NCBI GenBank assembly: GCA_951802425.1
Contig: OX637797.1
Coordinates: 3,038,001-3,102,000, forward strand
Direction of reading: 5' to 3'
Length of the DNA stretch: 64,000 nt
DNA from: Clavaria fumosa
Lineage: Eukaryota; Basidiomycota; Agaricomycetes; Agaricales; Clavariaceae
Below, piece after piece: positions 1 through 11,198 of the stretch. The translations under genes and the position numbers were made by a program. The notes below the pieces were generated by a model. It saw only the letters and a program-made list of their open reading frames with translations. It did not search any database and was not told the origin of the DNA. The first letter of the stretch is position 1; each line of letters starts with the position of its first letter.

Positions 1-531
1 CTTATATGGCCAATCCACCCGACCCTCCGCCAAGAAACCCGCCCTCGCATCCGCTGCATTGGGTTCGCCGTTTCCACTGCCTCCTCTCTCAGCCTAGGGG
101 GAATCAGCAGCCTAAAATGTATACATAAAGCTTTCCTGCATCCCGCCACGCCCCACTCTATCTCCGGAGCGTGCTTATGAGTCAAACAGCGGTAATTTAA
201 CATCTCCTGTCGTTACGGCACATGGTGCAGGAGACATAAAAGGAGCAACGGGGATACAGCAGCCCGTCCAATGGCGCAGCGGCAATCATTGTTCGGCACG
301 ATTAAGTCCGTTTTGAAATACCAAGGTAGGTAGGTGTTCGTTGTGCTTATGTATCCGCAGTGGTAGAGTCATGTCATGGGTTACAATGACAACATTGCAT
401 GGCAGAAAATGCGATGTCCCCGTCATTGTCCCGCTTGTCGCTTCCGTCAGCGCGCAGTACGATCATCTCCGCTCAATACATTGACAGATAACCGAACAGG
501 GGTCTAAGACACATCATTAGCGATTCACATA
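1..531. other. Leading stretch without a recognised gene
   Basis: I see no convincing coding exon on either strand. It lies downstream of the leftward chromate transporter and so probably holds its 3' UTR and terminator plus intergenic DNA. Confidence 0.5.
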
Positions 532-2176
532 TCACACGAAAAGGAACTGTCCGGCCAGTGCGCCGCAGAGCACGAGCAAGATCACTGTGTACTTATGCGT
601 GAACTGGTAGAGCACTACCAGCGCAAGCATGTACAATACAGCAGCCACGGAGTCCTGGGCGCCGATGCCACCCGGTACCGCGTTTGGGCGCGTGCGTCCC
701 GTGTCACCTACGCTCGCCCGCAGAATCTGCACCGCCACGATAGCGATCACGCCGACGACAGAGCCGCAGATGCCATCAAAGAAGGCGGCTAGGAACTAGG
801 TATCGTAGAGCGAAATAGCAATGGTCAGAACGAGTCGTCAAGGAGAACAAAAGAATAGACGACGCGAAGCCGGCGAACCTGGTTGCGCACCAATCTCTCC
901 AAGAGGTGATGCCCCATGATTGTGAACAGGAAGCAAGGAAAGAACATCCCAAGCGTAGCGAGCGTCGCACCCGCGAACGCATAGCCAATCCCTTTGAAAA
1001 CATAACCACCCTGGAAGCCGACAAACGTCGAAAAGATCACGAGCGGCGCCGGAAGGATGTTACCAATTGCGATGCAGTCGATGAACACCTGCTCTGGCAT
1101 CCATCGGCCCCGCAGCACCGCTTCTGCGTGCACAAACGGGATTGACACGTACGCACCCCCGAAAGAGAGGCTCCCTGCGACGAGGCCCAGCACGAACAAG
1201 TGGGCCAGGTCAGGCGTCCGCGCTATACCCAGCGCTAAGGATACAGGGGAAGGGACCCCTTTGAAGTGCACGTAAATCCCGTATGCAACGTATTGTAGCA
1301 CAAAGAGGAGTCCTGCGATAGGGAAATAACGTCGCGCTATTGCCATGTTGATAAGCCCGTACAAGCCGAGAGAGATGAACCTTCGATTAAGAGAGCAAAT
1401 ATGGAAAGCATCAACAAGGTATACACTCGAAGGGACGCGACCGAAACTGACCAGTTGATACGCAAGGCGCTGTTCAGGACAGTGAAAATGGCGTACGCAA
1501 CCAGCCATGGGTTCGGACGCGTATCTCTGTGGGTGCGTAGCGCATGTTCGGCGATTTTGTGGGTTGCGCGCAAGATCTGGCCAGAGTTTTCCAGTCAACT
1601 CTCACCACATACGGCAATCGTAAAGGAGAAGAGCCAACATGCCATTGCCGCCACCATTGGTTGCAGGGCACGAAACGATGCATTGACATAGACGTTGTTG
1701 AAGCCAATGACGACGTAGAGATAGCTGGCGACGAGCATAAGGATGAAGCCAGGGAGGATGAAGCCCAGGCCCGCCGCAAGGCCGCCCAGCCTGCCACCCG
1801 AGAGGCAGCCAAAGAACATGCATAGCTCGGTGGCCTCGGGGCCTGGGAGGATCTGGTACACTGCAAAGACTCGGTTGAACCGCGGCAACGTGATCCATTG
1901 CTCCTTCACGACGAGGCGCTCTTTGATCAGCGCGATTTGCGCGACCGGCCCGCCCCATGCGAACAGCCCGAACTTGACGAAGAATAGCCAGAAGATCTGC
2001 AGCGTCGACAGCGCCGGGACATTGGAGTTGTCTTCTAGCTCCAGACGATTGGCGTCCGATGAAGAGGACGAACTTGCCGGGAGGATAATGTCCTGTCCCT
2101 GCTCGATGTCAGATATAGGCTGCTTCGATTCCTCGGTCGTGTCAACCGCGAGATTGGTAGTCGCATTGTGGGACAT
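532..2176 (-). CDS. Chromate ion transporter, CHR family (two-domain)
   Basis: Predicted plasma-membrane transporter of the CHR superfamily, which exports chromate (perhaps with sulfate) from the cytosol. The first half carries the conserved FGLFAWGGPVAQIALIKERL-type segment and the QILPGPEATEL motif. The second half repeats the fold, with SLSFGGAYVSIPF and a GNILPAPLVIFSTFVGFQGG motif, so this is the duplicated long form. The start ATG at 2176 precedes an acidic N-terminal cytosolic tail of about 55 residues. Four exons are needed. Joins visible by frame and conservation are AAM|ILRATHKIAEH across 1642-1577 (a GC-AG intron), INW|FISLGLYGL near 1455-1390, and RNQ|FLAAFFDGICG near 870-790. The protein ends at 532 after a last membrane segment. 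It is divergent with CNS1 (227 bp apart), so the promoters are probably shared. Confidence 0.9.
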
Positions 2177-2403
2177 GACTCGCTTGTGCCCTCAATTAGG
2201 CTCAAGACCTTAGTTGTGGAGGGCGATAAGCAGCAAGCGGAGCACATTGACTTGGGGAATCGTACGTCGAACGCCATAGCGAGTGCAAACTTGCGCAAAT
2301 TGAAATATCAGCTTATGTCAGCACTTCGCTGTAATCTTATCTCTGCGTTACTTATCTCATCTTTGACTCTCAAGAGTTTTCGGACTTGTGACCAACTCTC
2401 ATC

Positions 2404-3708
2404 ATGGCGACTCTCGAGGACGGTCCTTTTCCTACACCTCCTAAACCAGCCGACTTGGCTGCTTTTGACTCTCACCCGCTCTTCATGCGTTCTCTCCCCG
2501 AAGACGTCGGGGCTGATCCTGTGTTGAGCGCGCTGCAAAGCCTGGTTCATGAGGGCACCCCGGACGGTGGGTGAGCGCCGCAGTCCACCCGTACCCTCGC
2601 CATTAAATGACTTGGCTCGGGCCGATGCATTTACAGAGGTCGCACAAAACTTTAAGGAGCAGGGCAACGAGTATTTTGCTGGCAAGCGATATCGCGAGGC
2701 CATGAGCTTTTACTCTCAAGGCATCGACGCCAACCCGAGCGACACTGCATTGCGAGAGGCTCTCTTAATGAATCGCGCAGCCTGTAATCTCGAGCTCAGT
2801 ATGTGTCACACTTCCATCGCATTCCCTTCTCTTTCTTTTCTTCGTCTGGATTGATTCTCCTTCAATTTTTGACAACAGAAAACTACGGCCAAGTCCTCCG
2901 TGACTGCTCGCTCGCTCTGACGCTCAACAATCGCTCTTCCAAAGCATACTATCGCTCCGCTCTCGCTCTCCTTGCGCTTGACAAGCTAGATGAATCGATA
3001 GACTGCTGTGATCGATGTCTCGGATTCAACCCCGGAAACGCTGCAGTCGAAGGAGTGAAGCAGAAGGCAACAAAGGCAAAGGAAGCCAAAACGAGAAAAC
3101 AAGAATCCGAAGTTCAGAAGTGGAAAGAGAAGAGCAAAGAGTCCTTGCGGATGAAACGCGCTCTAGAGGTGATAAATGTCGCCCAAATTCAATTCCTCAT
3201 CATGTCACTGATACCAGCAGCGTAGGAGCGTAATATTTCCCAAGTTGCCTCGACTTCACCTAGCACTATGCCGACAACGGAGATTCCGCGGCCCTTTTTC
3301 TCAGAAGACGGCAGCAATTGTCTAGTCTTCCCAGTCCTGTTTCATTACCCACAACACCGCATGACGGAGATGGTCGCGCAGTTCCGCGAGACAGATACAT
3401 TCTCTGATCACTTTGACGTCATGTTCCCGCCAAACGCAGCACCGCCGGAGTGGGACAGGGCAGGAGAATATGCCAATGACCGACGGTTGGTGGTGTATGC
3501 GATCACCAGGCAGAAGAGGCTGTTGAAAGTAGGTACTGAAATGACATTGGGCGCTCTCATCAAAACAGCTAGCGGGAAGGACCGCCCAGCAGTCAAAAAA
3601 GTGGAGGAGGGAGACGGTTTGGAGATGAGTGAAGGATGTCTCCACGTCGTCGTCGTCGTGAAGGGAGTAGTGGAAGATAAATGGATTTCGGAATTTAAAG
3701 GAACTTAG
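2404..3708 (+). CDS. CNS1: Hsp90 co-chaperone Cns1/TTC4-like TPR protein
   Basis: TPR co-chaperone that binds the C-terminal EEVD tails of Hsp90/Hsp70 and supports client folding. Four exons: 2404-2566, 2637-2798, 2879-3168 and 3226-3708. They sum to 1098 nt (365 aa), divisible by three. The N-terminal part has the Cns1-type FMRSLPEDVG segment, followed by three TPR units (EQGNEYFAGKRYREAMSFYS, ALLMNRAACNLELKNYGQVL, SSKAYYRSALALLALDKLDE). A charged K/E-rich linker comes next, then the C-terminal Cns1 wheel domain (RPFFSEDGS, LFHYPQH, DVMFP, VYAITRQKRLLKVG). The last 3' splice site uses a TAG at 3225, because the nearer CAG would bring in an immediate stop. Length matches fungal Cns1. Confidence 0.93.
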
Positions 3709-4001
3709 ACTTAGCAATGGCAAGAGACCAGACTGTAGACGACATCGCTCGAAATGGCAAGTCCACGTGGCGGCCATCTTTTGCTTACAACCGTCCTCCG
3801 TCTCGGTCAGTTTTCTGTCAGCGCAAGGTGTCCTACGCGTGAGTACAGTCTTATCAATGTCCATGGGCCTAGGACGTTTCTCTCTACATCCTTGAACAAT
3901 CTGTGATTAAGATAGTGGCACAGAGTGGATGGATTGGTTCGACCTGGAACGGATGATGCTGACTGGCCTGTGCCATTTTCACCAGGGCATTCTAGTCTGT
4001 C

Positions 4002-4758
4002 ATGTCCGTTCAACACAAGATCTACCGAACAGCGAATGCGCCCAGGAACCCGCCCGATGAGATCGAAACGAGCGTCGCGCAGGCGATGCTCGACTTGGAG
4101 AACAACGTCCCCGAACTGAAGCCCGAGCTGCGACAGCTGCAGATCTCGTCCGCGCGCGAGGTTGATGTTAAGGGCGGCAAGAAGGCCATCGTCATATTCA
4201 TTCCCGTGCCGCAGCAGAAGGCTTTTCGGAAGGTCCAGCAGAGGTGCGCGTCGTTTCCACTTTTTTTTTGGCACGCCTGAAACTGTGGCCTGCGTGAACT
4301 GACGGACTACTATCGACTGGCCCCCCACCGATCACAATCAGGCTCACGCGAGAATTGGAAAAGAAGTTCTCCGAACGTCACGTCGTGTTCGTGGCCCAAC
4401 GTCGGATGCTTCCCAAGCCCACTCGCAACTCGCGCGTGAAGCAAAAGCGACCCCGCAGCCGCACCCTTACCAACGTCTTTGAGCGCGTCCTGGAAGATCT
4501 GGTCTACCCAACAGAGATCGTTGGAAAGAGGACTCGGGTTGCGGTGGACGGTTCAAAGCTACTGAAAGTGTGCGTACATCGTCGTCTGCTGTTTTCGGAG
4601 GCTCCTGTATTGAAGGATCACGGCCTCCTAGTTTTCTTGACTCAAAAGATGCGACATCGCTGGAGTATAAGCTTGATTCCTTCTCATCAGTTTACCGCAA
4701 GCTTACAGGCAGAGAGGTCGTGTTTGAGTTCCCTGTAGTTCCACATACACAGGAGTAG
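4002..4758 (+). CDS. RPS7: 40S ribosomal protein eS7
   Basis: Small-subunit ribosomal protein eS7. Three exons (4002-4243, 4342-4569, 4632-4758) give 597 nt and 198 aa, close to the family length. Recognisable segments are the [18 protein letters not shown] strand region, the [20 protein letters not shown] segment, the basic [19 protein letters not shown] helix and the C-terminal tail [17 protein letters not shown]. The joins QQR|LTREL and KV|FLDSKD restore the conserved protein exactly. The long second exon is rich in Arg/Lys, as expected for an rRNA-binding protein. Confidence 0.96.
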
Positions 4759-5283
4759 CGCTTGTCCTACAGATATTTCCGCCGCAATACATGGTGTGCC
4801 GCTCTCCGCACAACGTCATTCTATTGCAGAAGCCGCTATTAAGGGAATAAACGACAAAACAAGGCCAGAATTAGGCGGCGACTCGTTCAATCATTCTTCA
4901 TAGAAATGGTGTCTTCTAACGAAGAGGCAGATCCTCCCTGCCACCCTTCTAGCTCTGTGATTAGAAGGGGCTGTTAGCTTCTTCATGGCGTATTTGAACG
5001 ACGCTGACTTGGTTGAAGGTTGAACGTTGAAGGTTGAACGTTGAACAACCACGTTGTGAACACCGGCGGTGGCCTCATTGCTGTACAAGCCTCATGTCCA
5101 AGTCATTCCAACCTTCCCGTCGATTCGTTACCAGAAGGGCTCTGCGCGCCACCACAGATCACTTCAAAGGCTATCCAAACGTCGTGGCAAAAGGTCAAGA
5201 GAATTCAGACCGTCAGAATGACACGTATTTCCCCTCTCTCCTGAATTGCGAACCCAGCTGACAGGAGACAATAATTCAGGGCC
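4759..5283. other. Intergenic region entering a duplicated block
   Basis: No gene seen. At about 5015-5048 there is a small direct repeat of GTTGAA-type units. From about 5121 onward the sequence is similar to 25599 onward; this is the left edge of the kinase+BEM1 segmental duplication. Confidence 0.6.
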
Positions 5284-7057
5284 ATGACCATGTCTAATTC
5301 CATACCTCCATTGACAAATATACCAATGACTAACCAGGTTCGATGTCCGTCCTTCACAGCAAGAGTTCCTGATGCATCTGTAATTAGCAACTGCTGAGGC
5401 TCATGCTGAGGGAGTACCAACGTAGCTCAGACACGACTAAACTTGAAGGAAGGTTTGCACTTCGTTTGTATGGGGACTAGTTCATTTCTGATGTCTGGTT
5501 GAGATTCCTGAGCCGGGTTCAAGCTTGGCTTGAAGTGCTCAGTGAATGTAGCGGTGTCGGAAAGCTGGTTCGAACTGCTCAATATCAGGATGAACTGCGT
5601 CTGGTTTGTCTTGTTCAAGACTCTTTCGTGGCCCCAATAACATCACACACAGATCCTGTCGGAATTGGGCCACCGTAATCATGCTGAAATCCAGCGGGCA
5701 ATTCAACAAGATACAGTCTACATTTCCGTGCTTATGCAGGAAGTGTTAAATTCCTCTGAAAGCAAACAGGAAGCTCTTGAATTGGACGCTGAGAATATGG
5801 AACGATTTATGGCCTTGTTGCAATTTGTGAGTTTCCGTATGATTTCCTCATTGTTTGCCCGTCTGAGAAGAGTGTAGTTACTGGAACGGAGCGTGGCCCG
5901 CCTACAAGGTGGTGAAGGTCTTGCACAACGATTACTACTCAAGCTGGCCAAGGCTTCTGGCAAACTGCCATCAACATTCTTCATAAGTAATGTTAAGAAT
6001 GTCAATGCCATGATGGTGTGCGGCGGAGGATTTGCTGATATATTTCGGGCACAACATAAGGGGAAGGAGGTTGCCCTGAAGAAGTGCCGTGTTTTCAGCA
6101 GTGCTGATCGGCAAGCTTTTCACAAGGCATGTCCAAATTGGATACTACTTTGTGCCACTCTACAGCTTTAATCAATTTCTGTTTCAGATGCTCTGCAAGG
6201 AAGTCCTCGTGTGGCAAGCCCTTAATCATCCCCATGTTTTGCCGTTTCTAGGCTTGGATGGTGATACCTTCCCTGGATTCTTTTGCATGGTATCACCGTG
6301 GATGCAAAATGGGACACTAATTGAACACATACGTACACGTCTTCCACTCCAAGAAGATATGAACCGATGGGTATGTGAAAAAATATTGTATCTGTCTTAA
6401 ACCGATGTAAATGGAGAGATGTATTCGTAGGTATTTGAGATTGCTCAAGGTACACAATATCTTCACGGTCGACACATTGTTCACAGTGATTTACGAGGTG
6501 TTAGTCAGTCTTTTTTTCTTTATATCTATCACTCCTGATGTTCGGGATAGGATAACATACTTGTGGATGATCAAGGGGGTGTTCGCATTGCTGATTTCGG
6601 CCTTTCTCGTTTCTCTGATGCAACACAGACGACAAAAACACTCAATGGCAAAGGAACTTTGAGATGGATGGCACCAGAGTTGCATTTCCCACCAGATTTT
6701 GGACTTGACAGTTCTATACCGACATTTGCTAGTGATGTGTATGCCTTTGCATGCACATGTGTTGAGGTAGGCCTTGTATCTGTGATGATATGTGTATATT
6801 GATCCACTTGACAGATATTTTCTCTGAATGCCCCATTCTCGCATATCCGACATGATGCCGGTATATTTGAAGCATTAAAGAATGGTCATCGTCCTTCTCG
6901 GCCAATTCCTGAGGGTGGGCGAGTTATGTCGGACCAATTGTGGCACCTTGTCCAAAGCTGCTGGTCTGAACAACCGTCTGACCGCCCCAACATGCAAGAA
7001 GTAACAGACCAATCCAGTAATGTAATTGTCATCCATACTTTCAGTTTCCCCCTCTGA
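5284..7057 (+). pseudogene. TKL-like protein kinase, copy A, with an in-frame stop in exon 2
   Basis: Serine/threonine-type kinase of the basidiomycete TKL-like family. Exon 1 (5284-5337, 18 codons from ATG) ends CAG and splices at 5338/5387 to exon 2, which starts QLLRLMLREYQ as in copies D and E. Exon 2 meets TAG at 5478-5480, then stays open as VWLRFLSRVQAWLEVLSE. Later exons hold an N-terminal helical region (EIQRAIQQD... LLQF), a glycine-loop region (CGGGFADIFRA), the VALKK lysine, SPWMQNGTL, the catalytic loop HSDLRGDN (Ser where the other copies have Gly), IADFGLS, WMAPE and the SDVYAFACTC helix. The intron at 6127-6187 begins with GC. The kinase core is intact. The defect is the single stop, so a downstream start or readthrough cannot be excluded. 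BEM1 copy A follows directly. Confidence 0.72.
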
Positions 7058-7188
7058 CAGCGTAGTGCGCTGTGACCAATGAAACTCACACCCGTGAGCA
7101 TTGTCTCTCTCGTCGCACTTGTAGAAATTCCTAAACCATCTTGTCTAGCTTCCGGCCTTCCAAGGCAAGCACTCGGACGGCTCCAATG

Positions 7189-9349
7189 ACATTGCAACCG
7201 CCAAAGAAATTCATCCGTGCTCTCCATCCATATCGTTCAAATTCACCTCGGGCACTCTCTTTCGAAAAGGGCGACTTCTTCCATGTTATTCAAGACGTCG
7301 ATCTAGGCGGTTCATGGTACGAGGCCCACAACCCAATGACAAGTGCCTGGGGTTTAGTCCCAAGAGGCCTTTTTGAAGAGTTCAACAAAAACGTCCCTCC
7401 GTAAGTATTGTGTCTTTTACACCCATTCATGAGAATTTCCTAACACCATTTTATCCAGCGTACGGGCCTCTCAGGCAGGCCCGAAGACGGATCCAACCAG
7501 CCCGATACCTCCCGGGATGCTCTCACCCCTCAAACCTCACAAAACGCAAGTGTTCTATGCCGTCGTCCTCCATGACTTCGTCGCAGAACGTCCGGATGAG
7601 CTCGACGCCAAGCGCGGCGATAACATTGCCATCGTTGCACAGTCCAATCGCGAGTGGCTCGTCGCGAAGCACATCGGGAAACTCGGGGGCCCGGGCCTTA
7701 TCCCTGTCGCTTTCGTCGAGGTCCGAGATTCTACTACCAACGAGCCCGTTGCCAACGTTGAGGACCTCACGGACCGCGGTGACCTCCCCCGTGTCGAAGA
7801 CTGGAAACGTGCAATGCTCAGCTATGAACAGAACAGCATCGCCCTTGGCGTCATCGATGACCCCAACAATCGCGACGCTGCTGTGCCCAACAGTCCGTAT
7901 ATGCCGCAGCAGCAGCATCAGTCAGCATCGGTCCTCTCCGAGCAGGCCAGTGCCTTGGCTGGCCAGTCCGGAGTGGCGGGAGACGATACCGACGCGCCCG
8001 CCTTGACACTCAAGTCATCCGCTGTCCTCCCCGAAGGCATCCTGCTGTCCGCTGACGTCGTCTCCTTCCATTATGAGACAGACGACTACTGGTTCCGTAT
8101 CTATGCTACCTACCAACCGTACGCTGAGACAGGTGACGACCTTTTACCGCCGGCGTGCCACCTGGTCCTCTTCCGCGTGTACAACGACTTTTATGACTTC
8201 CAAATCACCCTGCTCAATACGTTCCCACGCGAGGCGGGACTTCAGCCGCCGTACGAACGCATCCTACCGTATATGCCTGGCCCAGTCGACCATGTCACCC
8301 AGGAGCTCACGTCGACGCGGCGCATGGAACTCGAGAAGTACATGCACCGCCTCTGCTCGTTATCGTCATTCGGCGCATTCCATGTCGTCGAGCACGTCGT
8401 CGTGCGCGAGTTCCTGATGCCGCGTCCGGGCGATGTGCGGACCGCCATCGACCCGCAGCTTGACCAGATGGAAGCGTTGTTGGGTTCCGGTGCGGCCGCG
8501 CTGCGGGAAGTGCAGGAGGGTGAGGAGCAGCGGATACAGATGCAAGCAGAACAAACAACGGCTCCGGCAGTGAGCAGCGCACAGCGCCACGACATCGGAG
8601 GCGATTTTGAGGATGAGGGATATTCGGGGTCACCACAGCATTCGCAGAAGAAGGAACGCCATCCATACAGTGGGGGTGATGCGCCGACAGCGCCATCACA
8701 CCTCACGCTTGATCGACGACCATCCGCTGACTCTCAGTCGAGCACACATCATCAAGAACGCCGCCAACATTCACAACCTCACTCAAATCACCATAAACAC
8801 CAACGGACTGGATCTGGCTCCTCGCGCACGCGGGCATTGTCGCCTGGGCTGGGGTTGCACCGGACGGATTCGTACCCAGACTCGCCCCTCGGGGGCCGAT
8901 CATATTCTCCGCATTCGCAGCAGGCGCACGGGGACGGGCGAGCGTCGCCCACTACGACATCAACACACCATGCTGCGGAGAGACGTACAACAAGGGAAAG
9001 CGGCGGCGGCGGCAACAACATCAGCAGCACGGGCGGTGGCACGCTCAACGTGGGCACGGTGAACGTAAATTCGCCGTCGATATCGGCCACGAACCTGCAG
9101 ACGGCGTTCGTAAAAATCAAGATTTTCGACCCGCTGTCAAACAACCTGATCGTGATTCGGGTGCATCCGCGCGTGTCGCTCGCGGAGCTGATGGAAAAGG
9201 TGAAGGTGCGCTTCGGGCACGATACCAGCACGCTGCGCTACTGCGACAGCGTTAGTGGTGTGTTCGCGGATTTTGATGGGGACGAACGGCTGCGCAGTTG
9301 GATAAAGAACCGTGACACAGACAAACATGTCTTATATGTTGGGTACTGA
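7189..9349 (+). CDS. Bem1-like polarity scaffold, copy A (SH3-SH3-PX-PB1)
   Basis: Paralogue of the scaffold that links Cdc42, its exchange factor and PAK kinase at sites of polarised growth. Exon 1 starts at an ATG at 7189 (7189-7400) and joins exon 2 (7459-9349), 2103 nt and 700 aa in frame. Order: SH3-1 (VIRALHPYR-like start, GSWYEAHNP), SH3-2 (AVVLHDFVAERPDELDAKRG, GLIPVAFVEV), PX (DDYWFRIYATY, HLVLFRVYNDFYDFQ, PYERILPYMPGP), a long Q/H/S/G-rich linker, and a C-terminal PB1 domain (FVKIKIFDP to HVLYVGY). Compared with copy B, the conserved MKSLRKSLIRNQ head is replaced by a short unrelated N-terminus preceded by an in-frame stop at 7132. Apart from that the reading frame is intact, so it may still be expressed from a new promoter. 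Confidence 0.85.
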
Positions 9350-9617
9350 TTCAATTATTCAACTCTCCGTAAAAAATCTGTATTGGTTTCAATACGGCCA
9401 GTTACAATATGTACTGTACTTCAAAATTCAGAATCTGCTCGCTGTTTGGAATTCTAATTAGCAAAATCATTTTCCCCTTTCTTTTTTGGCAAAGAATTTT
9501 AGACTCCGCCAACCTATCCGAAAAAGGCAGTAGGTTACGGTGCTGGAGGGTTACTTGCTCCTCGCCATGGCTGTTCCAAAAGTGAGAGGCGTCATCACAG
9601 CTCTGAATAGCAGTGGA

Positions 9618-11164
9618 ATGTTCAACTACAAGGTTGGGTTTGCTGGGTACGATGAGGGACCTTTCGATATGATGCGGTGTTGATAGAATCCCGAAGGTAC
9701 TGTGGATTTCCTGGTGGTGGGAGCAGGGAAGTGCTGAAGTGCGGGCGCTCAAGATTTTTGGCTCACGCCTAGCCTCTCATAGGTGTCGTTGGGCTAGCCA
9801 TCGCTCAGCGTCTCTCGCACTCCCTGCCGCACAAGTCAACCTACCTAATTGATAGACATGCGCGTGCCGGCCAGGAGACAAGGTTTGTGACGTTCGTACT
9901 ACCAACACACGACGTTCCTTGCTGATCAGCCCAACACGAGAAGCTCGCGTAATTCAGAGGTCATCCACTCGGGTGCGAATAGCATTCTGTCGTCCATGTC
10001 TAATTTTTTGACCACCAAAACGTAGGGTTGTACTACCCGATTTCATCTCTAAAGACGCGCCTGTGCCTCCGTGGCCGTGATTTGCTTTACGATCGCTGCA
10101 AGACGCATCACATTCCCTTCCTCAAAACGGGGAAACTGGTCGTCGCCCAACCACACCAGGTCCCTTACGTCAAATTCTTGCACGAAAAATCTGCCCGCCT
10201 CGCCTGGCCTCCTCATACCGACCCAGATAACATGAGGCAGCCCGCGCTATCCACAGAACTATTGTCGGGACACCAAGCACGCGAGTTGGAACCAGATTTG
10301 TCTCTTCAAATCGCAGCCGCGCTGCACGTACCAATGACAGGCATCATAGACTCTCACACCTTGATGTTGTCTCTCGAGAAAGACATCCAGGAGTCTGAGA
10401 ACGGATGTGTTGTGTACAACACCAAAGTTGTCCGCGTTGATCCCTACGTATCACCTGCAGGTGAAAGATCTTGTGCAGGATGGGTCGTGCAAACGCAGGC
10501 GAACGGACCGAATGGGCCGACAGACGCCGTACTCGCGAAGACATTGATAACGGCAACTGGTCTATCAGGGACTCACATTTTGAATGCCCTCCTCCAGCCA
10601 GAGGAACGAATACCAGCCTTCTATGCTCGTGGCTCATACGCTTCTTATCATGGGCCCGGGGCACGAAACGTGAAGAGATTGATCTATCCATGTCCAGAGG
10701 TGACCGAGAAGGGCAAAGAGAGCCTTGCGTCATTGGGTACACATTTGACTCTTGATCTAGGCGGGAATGTCCGATTCGGTCCCGATTTGGAATGGATCGC
10801 GCCTCCTAGTTCTGACGCGCGAGGGAAGGGTGACTTAGAATTCTGGGAACATCATCTTCAGCCTTGTGCTGAACGGATTTCGCTGATGTACAAGTCTGTC
10901 GCGTCATATTTACCTGGCGTCACTTTGTCAGGTTTCCAGCCGGACTACGTTGGGATTAGACCCAAGCTTGTGGGCCCTGGCGGGGATTTTGTCGATTTCG
11001 TTATTCGACAGGATTTTGCTCGTAATGGTGGGATTGAAGAGAGAAGATCTCGGCAAGATACGCAGGGCATGTTGATCAGCTTGCTTGGTATAGAAAGTCC
11101 CGGCTTAACTTCTAGTCTAGCCATCGCGGAGATGGTCGTCGAGGATATGCTCAAGAGTCCATAA
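9618..11164 (+). CDS. FAD-dependent L-2-hydroxyglutarate dehydrogenase-like oxidoreductase
   Basis: DAO-fold flavoenzyme related to L2HGDH, predicted to oxidise L-2-hydroxyglutarate in mitochondria. Modelled exons are 9618-9632, 9687-9726, 9783-9882, 9944-9972 and 10026-11164. They sum to 1323 nt (440 aa), divisible by three. The joins rebuild the FAD-binding DFLVVGAG|VVGLAIAQRL segment and the family hallmark QETS|SRNSEVIHSG|LYYP. Further downstream are FLKTGKLVVA, GIIDSHTLM, TATGLSG, NVRFGPDLEW and PDYVGIRPKL. Oddity: the second intron would start GGAAGT rather than GTAAGT (9727). Without its removal the frame hits TGA within three codons. The start exon is the least certain part. It converges on NDUFA12, ending 35 bp away. 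Confidence 0.8.
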
Positions 11165-11198
11165 AAGATCTGGGTATCGCAATTGATTCGGTAGAATG

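Larger units (their letters stand above)
5121..9350 (+). repeat. Segmental duplication, copy A (kinase + BEM1)
   Basis: Direct copy of about 25599-29392: same order of flank, kinase exons, ~100-bp spacer and headless BEM1. Similarity begins at GCTCTGCGCGCCACCACAGA. Confidence 0.88.

Noticed and set aside
7000..7200. Kinase-BEM1 fusion transcript in copies A and C
   Set aside because: I could not find a donor/acceptor pair joining the kinase end to the SH3 exon in frame; the two are treated as separate genes.
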